Assembly (NCBI GenBank): GCA_022704585.1
Contig: JAKJGD010000091.1
Location: 1-7,336, forward strand
Reading direction: 5' to 3'
DNA from: Spirochaetota bacterium
Lineage (GTDB): Bacteria > Spirochaetota > UBA4802 > UBA5550
Length of the DNA: 7,336 bases
A program made the translations under genes and the position numbers. The notes under the pieces are model-generated. The model did not search any database and was not told the origin of the DNA. It was given only the letters and a program-made list of their open reading frames with translations. The first letter of the stretch is position 1. Every line of letters begins with the position of its first letter. Positions 1-6,170 of this stretch are shown in pieces.

Positions 1-342
1 TCTCGTGAACGTGAGGCTCTGCCTGAAATTGGGATGCTGTCCGGGCATGAGGTACCGGGCGCGCGCGGGGAGTCCCTGCCGCTCATACCGTTCATTCCAT
101 GGGTAGTGGATCCTCTCGTACGGGTGCGCGCCGTTCGGGCAGAAGGCGTCGCAGGCGTAGCAGCTTGCGCAGTCCCTGGCTGCCCGGGACTCGCCATGCA
201 GGCCCCGGTTTATCTTCCTGATTTCTTTAATCGCATCGTCACGCGAGAAATCCATGTACCGGCAATTGACCAGGCATTCGCCGCATTCAATACAGGAATC
301 CCAATGAAGCAGTTCCCTGAACCTGTCCATATCCCCTTGCAT
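1..342 (-). CDS. 4Fe-4S dicluster ferredoxin-like protein (N-terminal 114 residues, runs off left edge)
   Basis: The visible part has two cysteine clusters of the bacterial ferredoxin type: C17-x2-C20-x2-C23-x3-C27 (CIECGECLVNC) and C58-x2-C61-x2-C64-x3-C68-P (CASCYACDAFCP). Each should carry one [4Fe-4S] cluster. The stretch between them is charged and helical-looking. There is no signal peptide and no membrane segment, so the protein is probably cytoplasmic. Such N-terminal dicluster domains occur in HdrC/HdrD-, GlpC- and other electron-transfer subunits. The C-terminus is missing, so CCG domains or a fusion to another enzyme cannot be checked, and the partner is unknown. The start at 342 is supported by a GGAGGG ribosome site at 347-352. 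The gene lies 25 nt downstream of the damaged IDDTD-type gene and probably shares the promoter at 614-642. Confidence is high for an Fe-S protein and low for a specific role. Confidence 0.85.
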   Translation of the reverse strand, partial: MQGDMDRFRELLHWDSCIECGECLVNCRYMDFSRDDAIKEIRKINRGLHGESRAARDCASCYACDAFCPNGAHPYERIHYPWNERYERQGLPARARYLMPGQHPNFRQSLTFTR

Positions 343-367
343 GGCACCCTCCGGGGTCAACAGTGTA

Positions 368-559
368 TTATTTCTTCTCCTGCATGTACGTGAAGAACCC
401 TGCCTTTGAGAACGCCCGGAGCGTCAGGGTGCCAGGAGGCCTCCCAGCCCACCGAACAGCAGGTACCCGAACAGCGCCTTGGCCATCCCGAGCGCGATGA
501 ACCCGACCGGTGCCCCGTGAATTGAGGTTGTCAGTGTCGTCAATGCCGATGTAAATCAT
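368..559 (-). pseudogene. Damaged IDDTD/TiaS-like gene remnant with apparent compensating frameshifts
   Basis: The 63-codon open frame begins MIYIGIDDTDNLNSRGTG. That is the hallmark N-terminus of the IDDTD family, which includes archaeal TiaS (tRNA-Ile2 agmatidine synthetase) and uncharacterised bacterial homologues. After about codon 19 the frame becomes arginine-rich and implausible. The +1 frame instead reads GFIALGMAKALFGYLLFGG and stops near position 425. The last ~16 codons of the original frame (RAFSKAGFFTYMQEKK) again look like protein. A pair of opposite single-base shifts, near codons 20 and 46, would join these parts. The family is normally several hundred residues long, so even the repaired frame would be a fragment. 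Alternatives are a fusion of an IDDTD start to the end of a small membrane protein (the +1 stretch is hydrophobic), or sequencing error. No good ribosome site precedes the ATG at 559. The fragment lies in the leader between promoter and Fe-S gene. Confidence 0.5.
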
Positions 560-582
560 GGTCCAGATTATTATTGTGAGAT

Positions 583-611
583 AGTTATCCGGGACATGCG
601 CCGGGATAACT
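583..611. promoter_or_regulatory. 29-bp inverted repeat, candidate operator over the leftward transcription start
   Basis: The arms AGTTATCC (583-590) and GGATAACT (604-611) are perfect 8-bp complements. They extend to AGTTATCCGG against CCGGGATAACT if one bulged base is allowed. The repeat starts 2 nt downstream of the predicted -10 box of the minus-strand promoter, so it covers the expected start of transcription near 606. That is a classic repressor position. The left arm contains GTTATCCGGGA (584-594), which recurs exactly at 6272-6282 upstream of tupA. The RNA could also fold into a 5' leader hairpin. No T-run follows in the minus direction, so it is not a standard terminator for the leftward genes. 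Confidence 0.5.
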
Positions 612-613
612 GA

Positions 614-642
614 ATCATATTTTTTCAGGCATTGAGCGTCAA
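614..642 (-). promoter_or_regulatory. Sigma-70-like promoter for the Fe-S operon
   Basis: On the minus strand there is a -35 box TTGACG (637-642), a 17-bp spacer and a -10 box TATGAT (614-619). Both boxes are one mismatch from consensus and the spacing is ideal. The expected start is near 606, giving a leader of about 47 nt before the damaged IDDTD frame and about 265 nt before the Fe-S gene. Confidence 0.6.
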
Positions 643-756
643 GGATTTAGATGAAGAATGGTGTTTTTTTGTTATATTTTGCAGTCATTCATGATAGTTA
701 AGTAAAAAAAGCATAATTTATTACTAATTAAAACATCATCCGGCACATGTATGCGA

Positions 757-1638
757 TTATCGTGCCCGGGTGCTGTCGTCCTGGACTCCATTGCGGGTTA
801 TAGCCAGGCTTATGAAATACCATGTCATGATGACTAAAATAAGCGCGAAAGCGGCGAGTATGACTGGCAGGCCCGGGTCTTTGATCGCGAGAATTAATAG
901 CTTCTGGGCCGGCTCCCTTTTTCGCTCGACGGAACGGAAGGTTTCAGCCTTGTTGCAGATTTCGCTGTCCACGATCTTCGGCCGTGCTGCCGCTTCAACG
1001 GTTTTTTCCTTCTTATGCTTGACCATGTCAAGCTGGAGCCGGTAGCCGTGGTACGAGACCGAGTCGAGAAAGGAAAGAGGTATCCGGATTTTTCCTTCTC
1101 CTTCAAGGATGACCTCGGTCTGCCGTATCCTGTTCGCCATAAGCGAGCCGGCCGGATAATAGGTGTCCCTTATGCTCTGAACGACAAGGGGCGGGATGGA
1201 CTGATCGATAACAAGGTTGCCGCCGTGAGAGACCGGTATCCGGGTCCAGGAGCCCGCGGTCGCGGTTATTGCGTGACCGGCCATAACCGTGATGAAAAGG
1301 ATGTGCACGATCGACGGAAGGAGCGACTGCGCGAAATGGTATGCTGATCTCTTCGTGCCCGCGACCAGCGCGATGATGCGGTTGAATGTGCAGATGACGG
1401 TATTGACTCCAAGCAGGAACAGGACGCACACGAGAGGAGGGAGCCACCAGTTTGCGCCCGGGCGGGAGGGCAGCTCCCTTGCCAGCCAGTCCTGGATGCG
1501 AAGCTCGTTCATCGCCCTGAAATACGAGTAGTCATATGACGAGTGGAACATGCCGGCCAGGAACAATGCCGCCGCCGCGAGGAGGAGCCAGAACGAGAGC
1601 CGGACGACGCCGAGAAAATCCCATATTCTTTTGATCAT
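757..1638 (-). CDS. ResB/CcsB-like cytochrome c biogenesis (heme-handling) membrane protein, short form
   Basis: This 293-residue protein has the ResB/CcsB layout. Membrane segments lie at about residues 13-31, 65-85, 106-126 and 255-277, with a ~125-residue periplasmic-type domain between the third and fourth. Family-like landmarks are the LSFWLLL first helix, CTFNR at 83-87 ending the second helix, and LPSIVH with H112 at the start of the third. In System II, CcsB works with CcsA to deliver reduced heme to apocytochromes c outside the inner membrane. ResB proteins are usually 400-550 residues, so this is a short version with a reduced soluble domain, similar in size to forms found in split NrfI-like pairs. 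The start codon is 1 nt after the ccsA-like stop (TGACATG), with a G-rich ribosome site inside the upstream gene, so translation is probably coupled. It is the last gene of the block. No cytochrome gene is beside it, so the heme acceptor is unknown. Confidence 0.85.
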   Translation of the reverse strand: MIKRIWDFLGVVRLSFWLLLAAAALFLAGMFHSSYDYSYFRAMNELRIQDWLARELPSRPGANWWLPPLVCVLFLLGVNTVICTFNRIIALVAGTKRSAYHFAQSLLPSIVHILFITVMAGHAITATAGSWTRIPVSHGGNLVIDQSIPPLVVQSIRDTYYPAGSLMANRIRQTEVILEGEGKIRIPLSFLDSVSYHGYRLQLDMVKHKKEKTVEAAARPKIVDSEICNKAETFRSVERKREPAQKLLILAIKDPGLPVILAAFALILVIMTWYFISLAITRNGVQDDSTRAR

Positions 1639-1639
1639 G

Positions 1640-2386
1640 TCAGCCCCCTATGCGCGGAAAAGTCATTTCATGGAGGTACGAGCTCCAGGTCAGTCCGAGC
1701 ACCACCGCGGAAGCAGCAACCGCGAACCAGGCCCGCCGCCGGCCGCTCCAGCCGGGAATGAAGCGAAGGTGGAGGAATGCGGCGTAGATGAGCCATATGG
1801 ACGCGGAGCTCATGTGGCGCGGTCCCCACTGGAAGGTATTGCCCCATCCGAGATAGCACCAGACCGCGCCGGTAACCTGCGCCACCGAATAGAAGACGAA
1901 TCCCCACACCAGGTAATTATGAAACGTTTCGATGCTGTCTTCCGCGGCAAGAAACAGGGCCGCACGCATCGCCCCGGTATAAAACAGCGCGTGGGCGAAA
2001 ACCTCGGTGATAAAGAAGGCCGTCGCCCACGGTGTCAGCTTGTTTGGCGTGGGAGGGATGATCCCCCTGGCGTAAAAAATCGCGCCGGCGGAGAAGATCA
2101 GCAGCGGGAGCAGTATAAGGCCCCGCCGCTCGTCACGCATCGCGGCCGCGATAATCGCAATACATGCGAGAGCCCAGGGAAGCAGGTAGGGGCCCTCCAC
2201 GACCGGGTTCGGAAGGAACACGCCGGCGATCCAGCCCCTTCCCGCGAGGTAGAGCGAATAGACGACAAATCCCGCGGCCAGGAGAAAGAAACCGGCTGCC
2301 CTGGATTTGAGGATATAAAGAAGGAAGGAAGCCGCGAACAACCCGATTGCCGCATACATGAACAGGTGATTGCCGGTCGTGAACAT
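1640..2386 (-). CDS. CcsA/CcmC-family heme-handling membrane protein with altered WWD motif
   Basis: This 248-residue polytopic protein has about seven or eight hydrophobic helices. The tryptophan-rich region at residues 181-208 (WGNTFQWGPRHMSS, then ASIWLIYAAFLHLR) aligns with the WWD heme-binding loop of CcsA. Typical members read roughly WGxYWxWDPKExxS. Here the aspartate after W187 is G188, and the PKE is PRH. Candidate axial heme histidines are kept on both sides: H132 in FAHALFYTGA, and H239 in the C-terminal SSYLHEM, matching the usual GLHSY end. With CcsB, CcsA exports heme and presents it for attachment to apocytochromes. The ATG at 2386 is 5 nt past the lipoprotein stop, with GAGG about 9 nt upstream. 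The stop is 1 nt before the ResB-like gene. Family membership is clear. Whether the altered loop still serves cytochrome c maturation is uncertain. Confidence 0.85.
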   Translation of the reverse strand: MFTTGNHLFMYAAIGLFAASFLLYILKSRAAGFFLLAAGFVVYSLYLAGRGWIAGVFLPNPVVEGPYLLPWALACIAIIAAAMRDERRGLILLPLLIFSAGAIFYARGIIPPTPNKLTPWATAFFITEVFAHALFYTGAMRAALFLAAEDSIETFHNYLVWGFVFYSVAQVTGAVWCYLGWGNTFQWGPRHMSSASIWLIYAAFLHLRFIPGWSGRRRAWFAVAASAVVLGLTWSSYLHEMTFPRIGG

Positions 2387-2391
2387 TCAGT

Positions 2392-3456
2392 TTACCTCGG
2401 ACCTTCGAGCATGACCACGTGCGTCAGGCCCCACACGTCCCGGTCCACGAAATAGTCGTCTATGGGCGCCAGCATGTACTTCCCCGACGCGCCTTTCCCG
2501 TCCAGGGTGTCGGCAATCATTGAAGCCGCCCCGTCATTCGACAGGAATATTTCGCGTCCCGAAAGGAGTACCCGGTACCCGTCGCAGGCGACGAAGAGAA
2601 AGAATGAGTCCGGGCCGCATTCTTTAAAATTCTTTTTCAGGAATGAACGGAGGCCGTACCCTTCCGCCGAGGCGACGCCCTTGTAGCCCTGGCCATGGCC
2701 CACGCGCACCCATCCGATCGATTTCATGCGCTCAACGCCGGTAAACAATGCCGGCTTTGCTTCCTTTCCCCGTATTACGGTTATTCCGTCCGATCCGCAT
2801 TTTGCCCCTTTCTTCATCACCGGCAGCCTGTCGTCGGGGGCCGGAAGCAGCTCCAGGGTCATCTCCGTCACGTCATCGAGATAACGCGAGGTGTCGGGGT
2901 CCCGGGGGCTGATGAGCCTGAGCCCTTTCACGGTGTCCTTGTATTTATTCTTCGTATATTTTTCCGGGTCCTTGGTTGGCAGCAGCTCCCGGCGATGGAA
3001 TGCGAGCGTGCAGGGGTGCCGGTCGTCCGTCATGACCAGCTCGCCATAGCTGAAATGCGCCTTTTTGCCGGACCGCGAGTGCAGGGTGACGATCATGTCC
3101 AGCGGCCTGTCGAACGCGGCTGTTTTCGGTTTTTGCGGCGTGACCCCCTCAAGTATGTTATAGAGCGGTATGCCGGTATAAATATACGCGCCGTCGTATT
3201 CTCCGCCGGCGGTTACTTCCCTGGTGCGGATCCTCACTGTTGCGAACTTGCTCAGCACACGGGATGAAAGATCATATTCTTTTTTTACCAGTCCGGTAAT
3301 GTGAAGGGCCGCGTCTCCGGGGACCGATTCCTGCATGGCAAGGGGTGTTGCGCCGGTGACCGTCATGATCTCGTTGATATTGTTTCCGCAGCCGGTGAAC
3401 AGGGCGAGACATGACAGCAGCATGCCTGACAGCGTTATTTGTATCGATTGTTTCAT
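2392..3456 (-). CDS. Lipoprotein with tandem SUOX-fold (oxidoreductase molybdopterin-binding-like) domains
   Basis: This 354-residue protein starts with a lipoprotein signal: a hydrophobic core at 5-21 and the lipobox LFTGC, with C23 as the acylated residue. Residue +2 is glycine, which does not signal inner-membrane retention under the E. coli rule. Two regions resemble the sulfite-oxidase-fold Moco-binding domain. In the first (about 50-205), GLVKKEYDL at 55-63 and YTGIPLYNILE at 93-103 match the usual GLV...YxGVPLxxLL pattern. In the second (about 238-350), the landmarks are DGYRVLLS at 292-299 and YMLAPIDDYFVDRDVWGL at 327-344. The cysteine that ligates Mo in sulfite oxidase is not seen at the equivalent place in either copy, so catalysis is doubtful and a ligand-binding role is possible. 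The ATG at 3456 is chosen because it gives the signal peptide and has GGAGAGAGG upstream. An in-frame start at 3522 would add 22 unlike residues. It is followed after 5 nt by the ccsA-like gene. Confidence 0.7.
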   Translation of the reverse strand: MKQSIQITLSGMLLSCLALFTGCGNNINEIMTVTGATPLAMQESVPGDAALHITGLVKKEYDLSSRVLSKFATVRIRTREVTAGGEYDGAYIYTGIPLYNILEGVTPQKPKTAAFDRPLDMIVTLHSRSGKKAHFSYGELVMTDDRHPCTLAFHRRELLPTKDPEKYTKNKYKDTVKGLRLISPRDPDTSRYLDDVTEMTLELLPAPDDRLPVMKKGAKCGSDGITVIRGKEAKPALFTGVERMKSIGWVRVGHGQGYKGVASAEGYGLRSFLKKNFKECGPDSFFLFVACDGYRVLLSGREIFLSNDGAASMIADTLDGKGASGKYMLAPIDDYFVDRDVWGLTHVVMLEGPR

Positions 3457-3463
3457 TGGTGAG

Positions 3464-3472
3464 CCTCTCTCC
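3464..3472 (-). promoter_or_regulatory. Ribosome binding site that fixes the lipoprotein start
   Basis: The minus strand reads GGAGAGAGG, 7 nt before the ATG at 3456. This supports starting at the lipoprotein signal peptide rather than at the in-frame upstream ATG at 3522, which lies inside the intergenic hairpin. Confidence 0.7.
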
Positions 3473-3507
3473 AGTTTGGGTTGGCGATGTACTGACGGGA
3501 GTAAGCA

Positions 3508-3538
3508 ACAGGCGCGGAGCATGCCGCCCCGCGCCTGT
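3508..3538 (-). terminator. GC-rich stem-loop between TonB receptor and lipoprotein genes (attenuator or processing site)
   Basis: Perfect 10-bp arms, ACAGGCGCGG (3508-3517) and CCGCGCCTGT (3529-3538), flank an 11-nt loop. The hairpin starts 11 nt past the receptor stop codon, in the 93-nt gap before the lipoprotein. In the direction of transcription it is followed by TTGCTTACTCCC, which is not a real T-run. It is therefore more likely a partial terminator or an mRNA-stabilising hairpin that lowers downstream expression than a full stop. No separate strong promoter is obvious in the remaining gap. Confidence 0.55.
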
Positions 3539-3549
3539 ATTCCGTCGTG

Positions 3550-6030
3550 TTAAAATTCGGCGCTGCCCCCGAAATACCAGGTCATGCCGGGGCCCGGGTT
3601 GAAGGGATCGGCATTGTAGTCGTCGAGCAGGTTCTTGCACATTACCCATACGTCGAAGTGGTCGACGATGCGCTGCGACACCTTGATGTTCAGCTTGAAC
3701 GGGTCATGGAGCTTTTTGGTCGAGTACACCTTCGTGAAAAAGAGGGAAGGAGACGCCAGGAGCGCCGTGGGTACCTGCTGCACGTAAATGATCTGGTTGA
3801 AGACGCTGTTGCTCCATATGTTGAGCGAGGTCCCGCTGATAAAATTGAAGGCGATCTTCATGATCAGCTGGTGGGCCGGCGTTTCCGCGACCTTCGCGCC
3901 CTTGACGACCGGCTCGTCGTACCAGTCTTTCGCCGAGGTGAAGACGTGCGTCAGCGACAGGTCGATATCCAGGTATTTAAGCAGGTCTTTTTCGAGCGCC
4001 GAGCTTATCGTGCTCTCCACGCCGTGCACCTCGCGCCCCCTGATGTTCATGTACCGTGTCTGGTTGCCCACCGCGGCATTGGGGTCTCCCACGCTCTCGA
4101 TCCTGTTCTTGTAGAACGCGTAGAAATAATCCCCTCTCAGGCCGAGCTTTTTCTCGAAAAAGCTGAACTCGATGCCGGTGTTCGCGTTATACGAGGTTTC
4201 CGGCTTGATCTGGTTGAGCTTGAGTACCAGGGGGAGAAGGGCCGGGTCGCTTGCAAAATACTCGTCGATATAGTCCGCTGTGTCGGAGTATTCGTGCAGG
4301 TTGGGAAACTTCGTCTTCTGGGAAAACGTGGCGCGTATGGTCAGCATCTCCTTCAGGGGCTTGTAGACCACGGCCAGGACCGGGTTGAAGGAGTCGCCCG
4401 TGCCCCATATACTCGAGGTTTCGTTGGGCTTCTGGCGGTTCCTGAGCAGGCCCAGGACGTCCTCGTTGCCGTTGATGTCATAGCGCCCGCCCCTGTTCCG
4501 CGACAGCATCTGCGCGTCGTAGGAAAGCCCCACCGAGCAGCGGATGTCCCCCGCTACCGTGTTGAATTTCATTTCATCTTCAAGAGCGGCGGTGATGTAT
4601 TTCGCCGTGATCTCGGCGGTTTTAAACCAGGGGGTGTAATACCGGGGCTGGCCCGAGACCGCAAACGCGCCGATGCGCTTCTTGTATTTCTCGAACATGT
4701 CGAAGCGGTAATGCGCGACCGCGTTCAGCTTGTTCCAGCTGGTAATTTTATACGAGGGGTACACGTAAAAGCCGTGGCTGGTCTCGTCATGCTCCGACAT
4801 CTTGCCGCGGTCGAACATCGCGGAGTGGGCCTGGTTGGTCCACCCCTCGAGGATGTTCGCCTGCTCGGTATAGTAATAGATGCTCTTGATGTAGAGGTCC
4901 CCGAACTCGAGGGTCAGGTAGGGGGCCACGTTGAAGCGGTAATCTTTCGGCCAGACCCACGCGCGGTTCTGGATCATGCTGGTGTTCCGAGGGTCTTCCC
5001 AGGTGCCGTCCAGGTTGTAGGTCGAGCAGGGGCTGATCTCGAACCCGTTGAAGTCCATCTTCGCCTGGTAATAGCTGGCGGATAACCCGAACTCGATATT
5101 GTCGTTCACCGCGTATCCCGCCTTGCCGGACGCGTAGTATTTCATGGAGCTCGTGTGGTTCCACCGGTCGCCGTCAAGCACGTACTCCAGCGCGATGGGG
5201 GTGAAAATCGTGTTGCCCGGCGTGTACGTCGGGTCTCCCGCCAGGTAGATGTACCAGGGGAGGAGCCTGTTGAGCCACGTGAGCCGCTCCTTTTTGTTCA
5301 GGCTTTTGGACACGCGGTAGCTGTTGTTCTTTATTATCGCCGCGTTGAGCCAGAAATAGAAGTTCTTGATGTTTGCTCCGCCGGAAGCGTTTACCGTGAA
5401 CCCGCCGTTATGATCGAACTCGGTGCTGCCGTCAAAGAAGAGCCTGTCCGGCTTTCTGGTGACGACGTTGATGGCGCCGAACGCGCCGCGGGAGCCGTAG
5501 AGCGCGGAGGAGGTGCCGCGGTTGACGATTATCCTGGACGCGTTCATGACGAGGATCCGGGAGATGTCTCCGCCGCCGCCGTCGTAGACTTCCTCGAAAG
5601 GAAGGCCGTCCACCAGGAGGGCGACCGTGTTATGCCGGAAGCCGCGCATGTCGAAATTCATCTGCCCTTTCTGGCCCTGCTTCACTATCATGCCGGGAAC
5701 GGTTTCAAGGGCCTCATCAAGGGTCTTCTGGGAGCGGGCCTTGATGCTTTCCGCCGTTAATTCCGTGGTCGTCGACGCCTCCTCGACGTTTGCGATGGCC
5801 CGGCCCTTGACGACGACCTCGCCTATGGTGTACACGCCCCTGGCCTTTTTTTCCGGCCCGGGCTTCTCCTGCCCGGCAGCCTCTTCTTTCTTTTCTTCCT
5901 CAGGCTTCTGTTCTTCGTTAGTTGGTGTTACTTCATTAGTTGTGGCCTCGTTCTCCTGGGCTGCAAGGGGAACGGTGTAGATTGCGGCCGTAATAATGAA
6001 GATGATGAATTGTAAAACTATGTTTCTCAT
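3550..6030 (-). CDS. TonB-dependent outer-membrane receptor
   Basis: This 826-residue protein imports a ligand across the outer membrane using TonB-ExbBD energy. A signal peptide covers residues 1-24 (cleavage likely after PLAA). A Glu/Lys/Pro-rich low-complexity linker covers about 25-63, and a TonB-box-like TIGEVVVKG covers 68-76. The plug domain is at about 78-194, with TLDEALETVPGM (103-114), a DMRGF strand (127-131), LLVDGLPFEE (138-147) and the diagnostic GTSSALYGSRGAFGAINVVT (172-191). The rest has the alternating aromatic pattern of a 22-strand barrel and ends in a C-terminal phenylalanine (GGSAEF), as outer-membrane proteins do. The length is normal for the family. The start at 6030 is preferred over 6054 because GGAGGG lies 5 nt upstream and the signal peptide follows directly. 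The ligand cannot be told from sequence. The neighbours suggest heme, a metal complex or perhaps tungstate. It is first in its operon and divergent from tupA. Confidence 0.93.
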   Translation of the reverse strand: MRNIVLQFIIFIITAAIYTVPLAAQENEATTNEVTPTNEEQKPEEEKKEEAAGQEKPGPEKKARGVYTIGEVVVKGRAIANVEEASTTTELTAESIKARSQKTLDEALETVPGMIVKQGQKGQMNFDMRGFRHNTVALLVDGLPFEEVYDGGGGDISRILVMNASRIIVNRGTSSALYGSRGAFGAINVVTRKPDRLFFDGSTEFDHNGGFTVNASGGANIKNFYFWLNAAIIKNNSYRVSKSLNKKERLTWLNRLLPWYIYLAGDPTYTPGNTIFTPIALEYVLDGDRWNHTSSMKYYASGKAGYAVNDNIEFGLSASYYQAKMDFNGFEISPCSTYNLDGTWEDPRNTSMIQNRAWVWPKDYRFNVAPYLTLEFGDLYIKSIYYYTEQANILEGWTNQAHSAMFDRGKMSEHDETSHGFYVYPSYKITSWNKLNAVAHYRFDMFEKYKKRIGAFAVSGQPRYYTPWFKTAEITAKYITAALEDEMKFNTVAGDIRCSVGLSYDAQMLSRNRGGRYDINGNEDVLGLLRNRQKPNETSSIWGTGDSFNPVLAVVYKPLKEMLTIRATFSQKTKFPNLHEYSDTADYIDEYFASDPALLPLVLKLNQIKPETSYNANTGIEFSFFEKKLGLRGDYFYAFYKNRIESVGDPNAAVGNQTRYMNIRGREVHGVESTISSALEKDLLKYLDIDLSLTHVFTSAKDWYDEPVVKGAKVAETPAHQLIMKIAFNFISGTSLNIWSNSVFNQIIYVQQVPTALLASPSLFFTKVYSTKKLHDPFKLNIKVSQRIVDHFDVWVMCKNLLDDYNADPFNPGPGMTWYFGGSAEF

Positions 6031-6035
6031 TATTA

Positions 6036-6041
6036 CCCTCC
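6036..6041 (-). promoter_or_regulatory. Ribosome binding site that fixes the TonB receptor start
   Basis: The minus strand reads GGAGGG, 5 nt before the ATG at 6030. The upstream in-frame ATG at 6054 has no comparable site and would place eight residues ahead of the signal peptide. Confidence 0.75.
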
Positions 6042-6076
6042 AAGATTTGGTCATGAGTTTGTTTTAAATAAAAATA

Positions 6077-6105
6077 ATCATATAAATAATTATGACCATA
6101 TTCAA
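6077..6105 (-). promoter_or_regulatory. Sigma-70-like promoter for the TonB receptor operon
   Basis: On the minus strand there is a -35 box TTGAAT (6100-6105), a 17-bp spacer and a -10 box TATGAT (6077-6082). The start should fall near 6070, giving a leader of about 40 nt. The spacer contains TTATGACCATA, nearly the same as the core of the palindrome at 6171-6190, so this promoter may be controlled by the same protein. Confidence 0.5.
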
Positions 6106-6170
6106 TAATAAGTTGTATACAATATTAGTCAACAAAAAAGTAATTATAAGTAATTAATTGTAACTATTCG

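Larger units (their letters stand above)
560..756. other. AT-rich intergenic region between the ResB-like gene and the damaged IDDTD gene
   Basis: This roughly 200-nt gap has no credible coding frame on either strand. It holds a leftward promoter (614-642) and an inverted repeat (583-611), both listed separately. No GC-rich stem followed by a T-run follows the 3' end of the ResB-like gene at 757. The only candidate terminator is a weak A/T-only stem (714-718 with 726-730) followed, in the minus direction, by seven T. Confidence 0.7.

Noticed and set aside
704..730. Possible terminator after the ResB-like gene
   Set aside because: The stem is only 5 bp of A/T pairs (714-718 with 726-730), although seven T follow in the minus direction. 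It is too weak to call.
757..1638. ResB-like gene as a truncated pseudogene
   Set aside because: It is shorter than typical ResB but keeps all four membrane segments in order, has an intact frame and is translationally coupled to the upstream gene. A genuine short form is more likely.
1550..2455. A 301-codon open frame on the plus strand
   Set aside because: It is antisense to the CcsA-like gene. The predicted product is a low-complexity Arg/Gly/Pro/Glu chain, and the opposite strand encodes a clear family member.
3547..5085. A 512-codon open frame on the plus strand
   Set aside because: It is antisense to the TonB receptor and owes its length to GC-rich third positions. The product is Arg/Val/His-rich with no recognisable motif, while the minus frame has a full receptor plug and barrel.
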